From contig NZ_ATVD01000004.1 in NCBI RefSeq assembly GCF_000420545.1, positions 149,177 to 213,176 on the forward strand: a DNA stretch of 64,000 nucleotides. The letters are read 5' to 3'. Below, one piece after another: positions 36,666 through 45,675 of the stretch. The notes below the pieces were generated by a model that did not search any database, had not been told where the DNA came from, and was given only the letters and a program-made list of their open reading frames with translations. Numbering within the stretch: position 1 is the stretch's first letter; each line of letters opens with the position of its first letter. This stretch comes from Arenimonas oryziterrae DSM 21050 = YC6267 (GTDB lineage Bacteria > Pseudomonadota > Gammaproteobacteria > Xanthomonadales > Xanthomonadaceae). Both the position numbers and the translations under genes were made by a program.

Positions 36666-37267
36666 CAATCCATGTACTTCCAGTTGCGCGGCTTGCCTTC
36701 GGCCAGCCATTCGACCGCCTGGGCGATGCGCCGCTGCCGGGTCTCGTCGCGCTTGGCTTCGGTAATCCACTCGATGTATTCGCGCTTGTGGCTTGGGCTG
36801 AAGGCCTCGAAACAGGCGAGCGCCTTGCGCTTCTTGCCCATCGCCGCGAGGAAATCCGCCGGCGGCAGCGGCGCGGGCTTGGGCTTGGCGGCTTTTTTCG
36901 CGGCTGCCGGCGCAGCGCCGTCGCGCTTGATCTTCATCGCCTTGTGGATGTAAGCGGTCAGCACTTTTTTCGACGGCAGCTGGGACAGTTCCGTCAGACA
37001 GCCAAACTGCCCCATCGCCGATTCATCGGCGGCATCCGCCACGACCTGCGCGCCCTTCCAGAAACCGAAACTGCAATGTTTCTTGAAGGCCGCGAACCCG
37101 CACAGCAGCCCGCCCTGATAGAGAAAATGCGGCATGCCCCACTTGATCGCCTCCTCGGTCTCCGGACAGGCCGCATGCACGACCTCGCGCAGATGCCGCA
37201 GGATCGGCCGGGCGAACTCAGCCGATTTTTCGATGTACGCGTCGACGCGGGGGTCCCGGCTACCCAT
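36662..37267 (-). CDS. YdeI/OmpD-associated family protein with DUF1801 domain
   Basis: 201 residues. The N-terminal DUF1801 half (MGSRDPRVDAYIEKSAEFARP, then CPETEEAIKWGMPHFLYQGG and FAAFKKHCSFGFW) is followed by an Ala/Lys/Pro-rich linker and the YdeI-like C-terminal half (FEAFSPSHKREYIEWITEAKRDETRQRRI). This two-part protein is common in proteobacteria; the function is unknown. Sits 9 bp downstream of the M1 peptidase and overlaps the membrane protein gene by 4 bp. Confidence 0.85.
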   Translation of the reverse strand: MGSRDPRVDAYIEKSAEFARPILRHLREVVHAACPETEEAIKWGMPHFLYQGGLLCGFAAFKKHCSFGFWKGAQVVADAADESAMGQFGCLTELSQLPSKKVLTAYIHKAMKIKRDGAAPAAAKKAAKPKPAPLPPADFLAAMGKKRKALACFEAFSPSHKREYIEWITEAKRDETRQRRIAQAVEWLAEGKPRNWKYMDC

Positions 37268-37276
37268 CGCGGCCTC

Positions 37277-39052
37277 CTACTTCTTCTTCGCGGCTTCCGC
37301 GGCGGCGCGCTCCGCCATCGCCTTCATGCGCTCCGCCTCGAAACGCTGGTAGACGTCGATATAGTCTTCCTGGCGCAACACCTTGGAATGCGGGTCGAGC
37401 GTATAGACCGAATGCGCCGACAGCGCAACACGACCGCGACCGTCGGCCATCGTCAGCGTCTGCACGCGACCGTCGACACGCACGTCCACCGGCATCGGGA
37501 ACGGGCCGTTGCCCTGCGTCTTCCAGCTCAGGTTCAGGCCGGTCGCATCGCGCTGCACCAGCAACTGCGGCAAGGCCGCCTGGTACAGATAGACGTCGAA
37601 GAACCAGGTGTAGTCCTTGCCGGTGACCTCGTTGATGATCGCCAGAAATTCCTTGGTGCTGCCATAGCGCGGCTTGAAATTGCCCGGCTTCGGCGTCGCC
37701 GTGCCGTAGACCAGGCGGCGCACGGAAGTGAAGAAGGCCTCGTCTCCGATCAACTGGCGCAGCGTATGCAGGATCACCGAGCCCTTGGCATAGATATCGC
37801 CGCCCGGACCGCGCTCTCCGCTGTACACGTCTTCCTCGCGCATGGTCTGGCCGGAGACGACCGGGAACTTGTTGCGGATCTTGATGCGGTGCGAGTTGAG
37901 CTGCGTGTAGTACAGCAGGTCGCCATGCAGGTACTCCATGTACAGCGGCTGCATGTAGCTGCCGAAACCCTCGTGCAGCCACATGTCATCCCAATCGCTG
38001 TTGGTGAGCTGGTTGCCGAACCACTCGTGGGAAAACTCGTGCTGCAGCAACTCGTCGTAGCCGTACGAGGTTTTCACGTATTCGTTGCCGTAGGCATTGA
38101 TCGTCTGGTGTTCCATGCCTTTGTGCGGGGTTTCGACCACGCCCATCTTCTCGTCGGCGAACGGATACGGGCCGATGGTGCTCTCGAAGAAATCGAGCAG
38201 CTGCGGAAATTCCGTGAACAGCACCTTGGCCTTGGCTTCGTTACCGCGCAGATACCAGAAGCGCAGGGGAATCGTATTGCCGAAACGGCTTTGATAGTCG
38301 GCCGAGAGCAATTCGTACGGCCCGATGTTCAGCGCGATGGAATACGTGTCCGGATTCTTGATGCGCCAGTGATACGTGCGCCAGCCGTTCTTCTCTTCCA
38401 TGCCCATCGCCACGCCATTGCCGGCCGCGACCAGGGGCGCGGGCACGGTGATGTGCTGGTCGACGATTTCCGGCTCGCCCATTGGATGATCGATGCAGGG
38501 CCAGAACAGGTCGCAGCCCTCGCCCTGCACCGCCGTGGCGATCCAGGGTTCGCCGGTCGGCGCCGTTGCCCAGACAAAACCACCGTCCCAGGGCGCACGC
38601 GCGGCGACATGCGGCTTGCCGGCATAGACGAGGCGCACGGTCGTGCGTTCGCCGACGGCGAGCGGTTTGGGCAAGGTCACCGTGACCTGGCCATCGGGAT
38701 TGCTGTAGGCCGTCGCAGCGAGCACCTGGCCATCGACCTCGACGCGCGAGATCGGCAGGTTCTGGTCCAGGTCCACGACGATGCGCGCGACCGGCGCAGT
38801 CGCGCGAAAGGTCAGCGCGGCGTTGCCGTCGAGATGTTTCTTCGCCGGATCGACGGTGAACTGCAGGTCGGCCTTCTCGAAGACGACAGCCTTCTGCTCG
38901 GGCGTCATCGGTGCGCCGGAATACACCGTGCGTTCGGTCAGGACCGGTTGCTCGGGTTTGACTGGCGACGTGGCGGCGGCCGCTTGCGCGTGCACGTCGG
39001 AGGCGGAACCGACCAGCAGCAGGCCGGCCATCAGCGGAAGCGTCTTGTTCAT
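37277..39052 (-). CDS. Secreted M1 family zinc aminopeptidase
   Basis: 591 residues with a signal peptide (MNKTLPLMAGLLLVGSA, cleavage near DVHAQ). Catalytic site HEFSHEWFGN (HEXXH) and the third ligand glutamate in WLHEGFGSYMQPLY, 18 residues after. GMEHQTINAYG replaces the usual GAMEN exopeptidase motif, so substrate choice may differ. A C-terminal lysine-rich end (AEAAKKK). Exported; digests peptides from their N-termini. Confidence 0.93.
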   Translation of the reverse strand: MNKTLPLMAGLLLVGSASDVHAQAAAATSPVKPEQPVLTERTVYSGAPMTPEQKAVVFEKADLQFTVDPAKKHLDGNAALTFRATAPVARIVVDLDQNLPISRVEVDGQVLAATAYSNPDGQVTVTLPKPLAVGERTTVRLVYAGKPHVAARAPWDGGFVWATAPTGEPWIATAVQGEGCDLFWPCIDHPMGEPEIVDQHITVPAPLVAAGNGVAMGMEEKNGWRTYHWRIKNPDTYSIALNIGPYELLSADYQSRFGNTIPLRFWYLRGNEAKAKVLFTEFPQLLDFFESTIGPYPFADEKMGVVETPHKGMEHQTINAYGNEYVKTSYGYDELLQHEFSHEWFGNQLTNSDWDDMWLHEGFGSYMQPLYMEYLHGDLLYYTQLNSHRIKIRNKFPVVSGQTMREEDVYSGERGPGGDIYAKGSVILHTLRQLIGDEAFFTSVRRLVYGTATPKPGNFKPRYGSTKEFLAIINEVTGKDYTWFFDVYLYQAALPQLLVQRDATGLNLSWKTQGNGPFPMPVDVRVDGRVQTLTMADGRGRVALSAHSVYTLDPHSKVLRQEDYIDVYQRFEAERMKAMAERAAAEAAKKK

Positions 39053-39222
39053 GCGGTGGTCTTTCCCTTGTTCGATCCCCGAGGCGAAGGCCCGATGCTA
39101 CCCCCGTGCCCCGGCGGCGGCGATAGGCCAAAGGGGCCAGAAGGCCCGACCGCCCTGTGACAGGCTTCCCAGTGTCGCGCACGACCCGCTAAAGTCGGGC
39201 CTTCACAGCCCATCGGTTTCCC

Positions 39223-41136
39223 ATGTCCGCACATCAGCAGGTCACCTGGCGCGACCGTCTGCGCTATCGCTTCGAAAACACCCTGTCCAAGGGCCCCATC
39301 GCGATCATCGGCTGGCTGGCGTTGATTTCCGCCGCCATCGTCATCGTAGCCGCAGTCACGCTGACCGCACTCGGCGTCGGCACCGACCCGAGCGACCCGG
39401 CCAGCCATCTGGACATCATCGAGGGCGGCTGGCAAAGCCTCATGCGCACGCTCGATGCCGGCAACCTCGCCGGCGACGAAGGCTGGCCGCTGCGCATCCC
39501 GATGCTGCTGGTGACCGTCGGCGGCATCTTCATCGTCAGCATGCTGATCGGCACCATCACCTCGGGCCTGGAATCGCGGCTCGAGGAAATGCGCAAGGGC
39601 CGCTCGCGCGTCATCGAGAAGAACCACACCCTGATCCTGGGCTGGTCGAGCAAGGTCTTCTCGATCATCGGCGAGCTCATCATCGCCAACGAGAACCAGA
39701 AGAACCCGCGCATCGTCATTCTCGCCGACCGCGACAAGGTCGAGATGGAAGACGACATCCGCGCCAAATTCCCCGACACCAAGAACACGCGGGTCATCTG
39801 CCGCAGCGGCGACCCGCTCGATCTCGACGATCTCGCCGTCGTCGATCCGCATGCGGCGCGCTCGATCATCGTGCTCGCGCCGGAAACCGACAAACCCGAC
39901 ATCCACGTGATCAAGTCGGTGCTGGCGGTGACCAACAATCCCGATCGCCGCGAAGGCGCCTACCACATCGTCGCCGAGATCCGCGAAGACCGGAATCTCG
40001 AAGCGGCGGCCCTGGTCGGCGGCGACGAGGCCGTGTTCATCCAGGGCGACGACCTCATCGCCCGCGTCACCGCGCAGACCTGCCGTCAGTCGGGCCTGAG
40101 CGTGGTCTACACCGAGCTACTGGATTTCGACGGTGCGGAAATCTATTTCACCGACGCCGCGCCGCTGGCCGGCCGGACCTTCCGCCAAGCCCTGGTGGCG
40201 TTTGAGGATTCGGCGCTGATCGGCCTCATGCGCGCCGACGGCGAAGTGCTGATCAACCCGCCGATGACCACGCGCGTGGCCAGCGGCGACCAGCTCATCG
40301 CGATCAGCGAAGACGACGACACCCTCGTGCTGTCGGGCAAGGCGGCACCGGAGCCGGACCTGTCGGCGGTCACGCACCGCGACAAAGCCGAAGCCCGCCC
40401 CGAACGCACCCTGATCCTGGGCTACAACGGCAAGACCGAGGCGGTCATCCGCGAACTCGACAATTATGTCGCGCCGGGCTCGGAAGTCATCGTGATCTGC
40501 CGCGGCGAAGGCGCGCGCGACTCCCTGCAGACCCTGTCCAAGCGCCTCGTGCGCCAGCGCCTGCGCGCGGCCGATGGCGACATCACCAGCCGCGGCATCC
40601 TCGACGCGGTCAAGGTCACCGAGTTCGACCACATCATCGTCATGAGCTACACGCACCTGCCGATCCAGGAAGCCGACGCGCAGACCCTCATCTGCCTGCT
40701 GCACCTGCGCAACATCGCCGAAGCCGCCGACAAGGACCTGAGCATCGTCAGCGAGATGATGGACCTGCGCAACCGCGCCCTCGCCCAGGTCGCCCGCGCC
40801 GACGACTTCATCGTCAGCGACAAACTCGTCAGCCTCATGCTGTCCCAGCTGTCGGAGAACAAACACCTCGACCGTGTCTTCCGCCAACTGTTCAGCGCCG
40901 AAGGCTCCGAGGTCTACATCCGCCCCATCACCGACTACGTCAAACCCGGCGTACCCGTGGACTTCTACACCCTCATCGAAGCCGCCGCCCAGCGCGGCGA
41001 AACCGCGATCGGCTACCGCCAAATCGAATTCAGCGGCGACCCCACCAAGGGCTTCGGCGTGAAGGTGAATCCAAACAAGGCAGAGAAGATCGTGTTCGAT
41101 CAGAGCGATCGCATCATCGTCCTCGCGGAAGACTGA
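39223..41136 (+). CDS. CASTOR/POLLUX-related putative ion channel
   Basis: 637 residues. Two membrane helices near the N-terminus (IAIIGWLALISAAIVIVAAVT and IPMLLVTVGGIFIVSMLIGTIT) flank a loop that could form the pore, then two TrkA-N/RCK-like Rossmann domains: TLILGWSSKVFSIIGEL to about residue 290 and TLILGYNGKTEAVIRELDNY to about 560. In this plant-symbiosis-related family the RCK domains bind ligand or calcium and gate cation flow; bacterial members are poorly studied. Apparently monocistronic, divergent from the M1 peptidase. Confidence 0.88.
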   Translation: MSAHQQVTWRDRLRYRFENTLSKGPIAIIGWLALISAAIVIVAAVTLTALGVGTDPSDPASHLDIIEGGWQSLMRTLDAGNLAGDEGWPLRIPMLLVTVGGIFIVSMLIGTITSGLESRLEEMRKGRSRVIEKNHTLILGWSSKVFSIIGELIIANENQKNPRIVILADRDKVEMEDDIRAKFPDTKNTRVICRSGDPLDLDDLAVVDPHAARSIIVLAPETDKPDIHVIKSVLAVTNNPDRREGAYHIVAEIREDRNLEAAALVGGDEAVFIQGDDLIARVTAQTCRQSGLSVVYTELLDFDGAEIYFTDAAPLAGRTFRQALVAFEDSALIGLMRADGEVLINPPMTTRVASGDQLIAISEDDDTLVLSGKAAPEPDLSAVTHRDKAEARPERTLILGYNGKTEAVIRELDNYVAPGSEVIVICRGEGARDSLQTLSKRLVRQRLRAADGDITSRGILDAVKVTEFDHIIVMSYTHLPIQEADAQTLICLLHLRNIAEAADKDLSIVSEMMDLRNRALAQVARADDFIVSDKLVSLMLSQLSENKHLDRVFRQLFSAEGSEVYIRPITDYVKPGVPVDFYTLIEAAAQRGETAIGYRQIEFSGDPTKGFGVKVNPNKAEKIVFDQSDRIIVLAED

Positions 41137-41177
41137 GAGCCGAGTGCTCGTCTGATTCAACCAGCGATACCAAGTCA

Positions 41178-41265
41178 AGCGACCTCGCGCTCGCATTTCA
41201 ACCAAGCCGGTAACGTGCGGCGACTTGAAATGCGAGCGTGAGGTCGCTGCTCGCGATGCTTTTTT
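41178..41265. repeat. Long inverted repeat with alternative hairpin and T-run
   Basis: Arms of 24 bp (41178-41201 and 41225-41248) pair with one G-T, making a very stable stem around a 23-base loop. An alternative short stem GCGAGC/GCTCGC (41232-41237, 41249-41254) precedes GATGC and TTTTTT, like a small terminator. It lies 42 bp past the channel gene and 140 bp before the next gene. Likely a 3'-end structure; switching between the two folds is speculative. Confidence 0.5.
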
Positions 41266-41284
41266 CTGGTTCAGCGCGGTCAGA

Positions 41285-41327
41285 GGCTTATCGCGGTCAG
41301 GCCCGCTCCCACAAGCCCGCTCCTACA
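41285..41327 (-). repeat. REP-like intergenic repeat (GTGGGAGCGGGC type)
   Basis: On the minus strand the unit starts GTGGGAGCGGGCCTGACC and ends GATAAGCC (41285-41312), with a second head TGTAGGAGCGGGC at 41315-41327. A related copy occurs at 59215-59242 on the plus strand. This head sequence is abundant in Xanthomonads and Pseudomonads as an interspersed palindromic element. Confidence 0.7.
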
Positions 41328-41403
41328 ATGCGGTGCGTCATGTGCGGCTGCCGGTTTTACGGCAACATCGCGTTGCAGGGAGAGTAGCCAGCGGAGAATC
41401 GTC

Positions 41404-42387
41404 ATGACCGACTATGTCCTCACCACCCGTCGCAAGCGCAACGGCCAATACGGCGACGAGCCCGGTCCCAGCAGCTTCCTCTTCGTCCCGCCCAGCAAGA
41501 TTCCCGAACCCGCCCACGAAGCCCCCAGCCCCGATGCCTGGGCACGCGAGGTCCGCAAGGCCGCCACCTGGGGCGTCGATGCCCGCACCGGTCATCCGCG
41601 CGGCGATGTGCTCGTGTTCGTGCACGGCTACAACAACTCGCCCGACACCATCATTAACCGCCATCGCCGCCTCGACACCGACCTAAAAGCCGCCGGCTTC
41701 AAGGGCGTCATCGTGTCCTACGACTGGCCCAGCGCCTCTTCCGCCTTCAACTACCTCGAAGACCGCCACGACGCCAAATCCACCGCCATGCGTCTGGTCA
41801 GCGACGGCATCGCCCTGCTCGCGAAACTGCAGACGCCCGATTGCAGCATCAACATCCACATCCTCGCGCATTCCATGGGCGCCTTCGTCGTGCGCGAAGC
41901 CTTCGACGACGCCGATGACAGCAAACTCGCGCGCAACGACTGGCTGGTCAGCCAGGTGTGTTTCATCGCCGGCGATGTTTCCTCGGGCTCGATGGCCGCC
42001 GACAACGCGACCAGCGACTCCCTGTTCCGCCACTGCGTGCGTCTGACCAACTATCACAACCGCAACGACGGCGTGCTCAAGCTCAGCAATGCCAAACGCC
42101 TGGGCGTGGCACCGCGCGTCGGCCGCGTCGGATTGCCGAACGATCCGAACCCGCGCGCGATCGACGTCGACTGCTCCGCGTACTTCGAAAAATTGAACAC
42201 CGATCCGGTGCTGAAAAAGAAGGAACAGCTCGCCGAAGCCGGCTCCTTCGAACACTCCTGGTTTTTCGGCAACCAACGCTTCGCCAAGGACCTGTTCGAG
42301 ACCCTGCGCGGCGATCTGAGCGCGCAGGACATTCCCACGCGCCTGCCCGGTCCGAAGTCCTGGCAGACACAATTGCTGCCGAGCTAA
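41404..42387 (+). CDS. Alpha/beta hydrolase, DUF900 family
   Basis: 327 residues from the ATG after GGAGAATCGTC. Nucleophile elbow HILAHSMGAFVVREAF (GxSxG-like HSMG), oxyanion region VLVFVHGYNN, and late histidine in FEHSWFF. DUF900 proteins are cytosolic or membrane-associated hydrolases of unknown substrate. It shares no overlap with the channel gene, but both are on the same strand. Confidence 0.82.
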   Translation: MTDYVLTTRRKRNGQYGDEPGPSSFLFVPPSKIPEPAHEAPSPDAWAREVRKAATWGVDARTGHPRGDVLVFVHGYNNSPDTIINRHRRLDTDLKAAGFKGVIVSYDWPSASSAFNYLEDRHDAKSTAMRLVSDGIALLAKLQTPDCSINIHILAHSMGAFVVREAFDDADDSKLARNDWLVSQVCFIAGDVSSGSMAADNATSDSLFRHCVRLTNYHNRNDGVLKLSNAKRLGVAPRVGRVGLPNDPNPRAIDVDCSAYFEKLNTDPVLKKKEQLAEAGSFEHSWFFGNQRFAKDLFETLRGDLSAQDIPTRLPGPKSWQTQLLPS

Positions 42388-42549
42388 ATCCAACCGACCC
42401 GTCGTGCAATGCGAACGATGCGCCGGGCATCGTGCATGGCCGTGCGCGGGATCAAGGCGTTATCGCGTGACCTGATGCACGTTCCAGACTGATTTCCGCC
42501 CGGCACGATGCTTGCAACGCTCTCTGCGGGATCACGACCGGAGTCGAGC

Positions 42550-42792
42550 ATGCGCAAGGCCAACCCGACATGGAAAAAGCTCAAGGCACGCCTGGTGTCG
42601 GCCTGGCATGTATTGCGTGGGCGCAAGCCGGCCCTCGGTCATTCCCCGTTTGCGCGGTCAGGCAGCACGCTCGGCGAAACCTTCCCGAGCAGCGCATGGT
42701 CGGCCACGCCCATGCGCAACGAATGGAAGACGTCTCAGCTGCACGGCAGCGTGACGCGATCGAGCCCCACTTCCTTCCGTTCCTCGCGCTGA
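42550..42792 (+). CDS. Possible small basic protein, 80 residues
   Basis: ATG 42550 follows CGGAG with a 6-base spacing; frame ends at TGA 42790-42792. The product begins MRKANPTWKKLKARLVSAW and is rich in Lys, Arg and Ser. Codon choice in the first half looks like that of neighbouring genes, but the second half is low complexity, so this is a weak call. The 160 bp before it (42388-42549) show no gene. Confidence 0.4.
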   Translation: MRKANPTWKKLKARLVSAWHVLRGRKPALGHSPFARSGSTLGETFPSSAWSATPMRNEWKTSQLHGSVTRSSPTSFRSSR

Positions 42793-42851
42793 TTCCCTTC
42801 CTTCATTGCGTCGGCCTCCGCGGCGGCCCTCCAGACCACGGAGTTTCCCTC

Positions 42852-43082
42852 ATGCCTTACAAGAGCATCCAGGATCTGCCCGACAGCGTGCGCGAGCATC
42901 TGCCCGACCACGCGCAGGAAATCTACAAGGAGGCCTTCGCCAGCGGCTGGCGCGAGCATGCGCATGCCGAAGAGCGGCGCGACAGCGCCAGTCGCGAGGA
43001 AACCGCGCACAAGATCGCCTGGGCCGCCGTCAAGCACACCTATGAAAAGGGCGACGACGGCCGCTGGCACCGGAAGTCGTGA
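42852..43082 (+). CDS. chaB: ChaB family protein
   Basis: 76 residues from MPYKSIQDLPDSVREHLPD. ChaB signature continues as HAQEIYKEAFASGW and a C-terminal HKIAWAAVKHTYEKG. Small cytoplasmic protein; in E. coli chaB adjoins the ChaA cation/proton antiporter, but no chaA is here. Its stop TGA overlaps a possible GTG of the AsmA gene. Confidence 0.93.
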   Translation: MPYKSIQDLPDSVREHLPDHAQEIYKEAFASGWREHAHAEERRDSASREETAHKIAWAAVKHTYEKGDDGRWHRKS

Positions 43083-43090
43083 GGCGTGAC

Positions 43091-45076
43091 ATGATTTCCC
43101 GGTCGATCGCCGCTCTGGTTGCCGTCTCCGCACCGGGCACGCCCCGCCCGACGACCTCACGCGATGTCTGGATCCGTCGCGGCGAGCTGCTGCTGGCTGC
43201 AATCCTGCTCGTGATCCTCGCGGTCATGCTGTTCGACTGGAACATGCTTCGCGGCCCGATCGGGCGCCGCGTCACCGCCGCTACCGGCCGCGAGTTCCGC
43301 ATTCTCGGCGATCTCGATGTCGATCTCGGCTGGCAGCCGCGCATCCTGGCCGACCGGGTCTATCTCGCGAACGCGCCCGGCGCGAAAGAACCGCGTATGG
43401 CCAGCGCCGAACGCGTGGACATGACCGTCGACCTGCGCGCGCTGCTGCACGGCGATGTCGTGCTGCCCCGCGTCACGCTTCGCCAGCCGGTGCTGTTGCT
43501 CGAACTCGACGCAAAAGGCCATCCGAACTGGGATTTCGACGTTGCCGACACGAAGCCCTTCGACTGGCCGCTGATCCGCGATTTCCAGGTGGGCGCCGGC
43601 CGCTTCTTCTATCGCAACCCCAAGACACGCACGAATGTCGCGCTGGACGTGCACAGCGGCGAGCCCGAAGCGGATTCGCGCATCGCGGCCCTGCTCATCG
43701 ATGGCAAGGGGGTGTACGGCGGGAACCCGTTCACGATGACGGGCCGGGTCGAATCGCCGCTGGAGCTCGCGCATGCCGAGCGCCCGTATCGCATCGACCT
43801 GCAGGCGAAAGCCGGCGCGACCCGCGCGACCGCACGCGGCGAACTCATCGGCGCGCTGCAACTCACCGGCTTCGATCTCGATTTCGGCTTGTCTGGTCCG
43901 GACATGGCCTTGCTGTATCCCTTGATCGGCGTCGCGACTCCGAATACGCCGCCGTATCACCTGCGCGGCCGTCTGCGGCGCGTGGCGCACACCTGGATGT
44001 ACGACAACTTCAAGGGTGTCGTCGGCGACAGCGATCTGGCCGGCGACGCCAGCGTCGAAACCGGCGGCGCCCGTCCGTTTCTGCGCGCACACCTGGTATC
44101 GAAGAACCTGGACTTCGACGACCTCGGCGGCTTCGTCGGCGCACCGCCGCAGACCGGTGGCAACGAAACCGCATCCGCCGAACAGAAACAGCAGGCGGCC
44201 GCCTTGCGGGCCAGTCCACGCGTCCTGCCCGATGATGAGTTCCATCTCGAGAAGCTGCGCAACATGGACGCCGATGTCAGCCTGAAGGCCGAGCATCTCC
44301 ACGCGCCCTCGCTGCCGCTGGAGGCGATGACCGCGCATCTGTTCGTCGATGACGGCGTGCTGCGTCTGGACCCGCTCAACTTCAGTGCCGCCGGCGGCGA
44401 AATCGAGAGCCGCATTCGTCTGGACGCGCGCGAACCCGTCATCCGCAGTTCCGCGCAGATCACCGCGCGCGGCCTGTCCCTGCCCAAGCTCTTTCCCGAT
44501 GCCAAACTCACCGAATCGAGCACCGGCCGCATCGGCGGCAGCATCGCGCTCACGGCGCGCGGCAATTCGGTCGCGCGCATGCTCGCGTCGTCCGATGGCG
44601 AGGTCGGGCTGATGATGGGCAAGGGCCAGATCAGCAACCTGCTCATGGAATTCGCGGGCCTGGATATCTACGAGTCGCTGAAATTCCTCATCGGCAAGGA
44701 CCGCACGGTCCCGATCCGTTGTGCGTTCGCAGATTTCGACGTCGACGACGGGCTCATGACGTCCAAGCGCCTGGTTTTCGATACCAGCGATACGGCGATT
44801 CTCGGCGAAGGCACGATCAGTCTCGACGACGAGTCGCTCGACCTGCATCTCAAGCCCAAGCCCAAGGACCACAGCCTGTTCTCGCTGCGCTCGCCCCTGA
44901 TCATCGGCGGCACGTTCAAGGATCCCTCGTTCCGGCCCGATGCCAAGGCCCTGGTTTTCCGCGGCGGCGGTGCCCTGGCGCTCGCCAGCCTCGCGCCCCC
45001 GGCGGCCTTGCTCGCCCTGTTCGAAACCGGCCCGGGCAAGGATTCGGCCTGCGAACCGCTGCCGCAGAAGAAGTAG
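43091..45076 (+). CDS. AsmA family protein
   Basis: 661 residues from the ATG that gives MISRSIAALVAVS (a GTG 12 bases earlier overlaps the chaB stop). One N-terminal membrane anchor (LLLAAILLVILAVMLFDW), then a long beta-rich periplasmic domain with the AsmA start GRRVTAATGREFRILGDLDV and the C-terminal AsmA_2-type IGKGQISNLLMEFAGLD in altered form. AsmA-like proteins transport or organise lipids between inner and outer membranes. Confidence 0.9.
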   Translation: MISRSIAALVAVSAPGTPRPTTSRDVWIRRGELLLAAILLVILAVMLFDWNMLRGPIGRRVTAATGREFRILGDLDVDLGWQPRILADRVYLANAPGAKEPRMASAERVDMTVDLRALLHGDVVLPRVTLRQPVLLLELDAKGHPNWDFDVADTKPFDWPLIRDFQVGAGRFFYRNPKTRTNVALDVHSGEPEADSRIAALLIDGKGVYGGNPFTMTGRVESPLELAHAERPYRIDLQAKAGATRATARGELIGALQLTGFDLDFGLSGPDMALLYPLIGVATPNTPPYHLRGRLRRVAHTWMYDNFKGVVGDSDLAGDASVETGGARPFLRAHLVSKNLDFDDLGGFVGAPPQTGGNETASAEQKQQAAALRASPRVLPDDEFHLEKLRNMDADVSLKAEHLHAPSLPLEAMTAHLFVDDGVLRLDPLNFSAAGGEIESRIRLDAREPVIRSSAQITARGLSLPKLFPDAKLTESSTGRIGGSIALTARGNSVARMLASSDGEVGLMMGKGQISNLLMEFAGLDIYESLKFLIGKDRTVPIRCAFADFDVDDGLMTSKRLVFDTSDTAILGEGTISLDDESLDLHLKPKPKDHSLFSLRSPLIIGGTFKDPSFRPDAKALVFRGGGALALASLAPPAALLALFETGPGKDSACEPLPQKK

Positions 45077-45082
45077 GCCCGC

Positions 45083-45496
45083 TCAGACGCCCAGACGAAG
45101 CGCCGCGATCAGGAAACAGACTGTCGAGATCGCGATGCCGGTCAGCGGAATGCGGAACCAGTATTTGATCGCGAGCACCAGGTAGGCCAGGCAGTTCACG
45201 ACGGCCAACCAGACGAAAACCGGCGCCACGCGCAGCCAATCCATGTGTCCGATCGCGAGCAGCAGGTATACGGCCGAGAACATCATCGCGCCCAGGCTGT
45301 GGCTGCCGTTGAAGCCGATCCACGCCTTCCACACCGTCGTGTGCCCGGTCAGCACCGGCGAGGTCGCCCTCATGGCCTCGCCGACGGCCGGATTGCGCGT
45401 GTCGAACTTGTTGGTGAAAAACGTGTACAGCAGATGCAGCGTGCCCAGCAGGCCGAAGATCGCCGCGCCGGTCACCAGCAGGATTTGTTCGAGCAT
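45083..45496 (-). CDS. Small integral membrane protein, hypothetical
   Basis: 137 residues. Start at MLEQILLVTGAAIFG because GGAGG is eight bases upstream; an ATG two codons earlier is too close. Four membrane helices with GLLGTLHLLYTFFTNKFDTRN, HTTVWKAWIGFNGSHSLGAMMFS and AIKYWFRIPL. Resembles the LIC_13387-type family of inner-membrane proteins of unknown role. Tail to tail with the AsmA gene (6 bp apart). Confidence 0.75.
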   Translation of the reverse strand: MLEQILLVTGAAIFGLLGTLHLLYTFFTNKFDTRNPAVGEAMRATSPVLTGHTTVWKAWIGFNGSHSLGAMMFSAVYLLLAIGHMDWLRVAPVFVWLAVVNCLAYLVLAIKYWFRIPLTGIAISTVCFLIAALRLGV

Positions 45497-45675
45497 GCGC
45501 ATCGCCTCCGGTCGGTCGCCACGAGTATGCGCGGCGGACCGGGAATTGCCGAACGTGCGGCGCCTCACGGATCGGCGAACCGGCCGGCGACGCCCTCACG
45601 CCGGGGCCCGAAAGCCATGCAACAATCGGCGCAGACCGGCCTGCAGACCGGCGTTTCCGGGAGAGTCGCGCTTCC

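Noticed and set aside
34938..36770. ATG start at 36770 for the polytopic membrane protein
   Set aside because: The first 35 residues would be read antisense-like through the YdeI gene and are Arg/Gln-rich; a TTG overlapping the YdeI stop fits better.
36788..39160. Long plus-strand open frame opposite YdeI-like and M1 peptidase genes
   Set aside because: Antisense shadow with repetitive His/Arg/Val translation.
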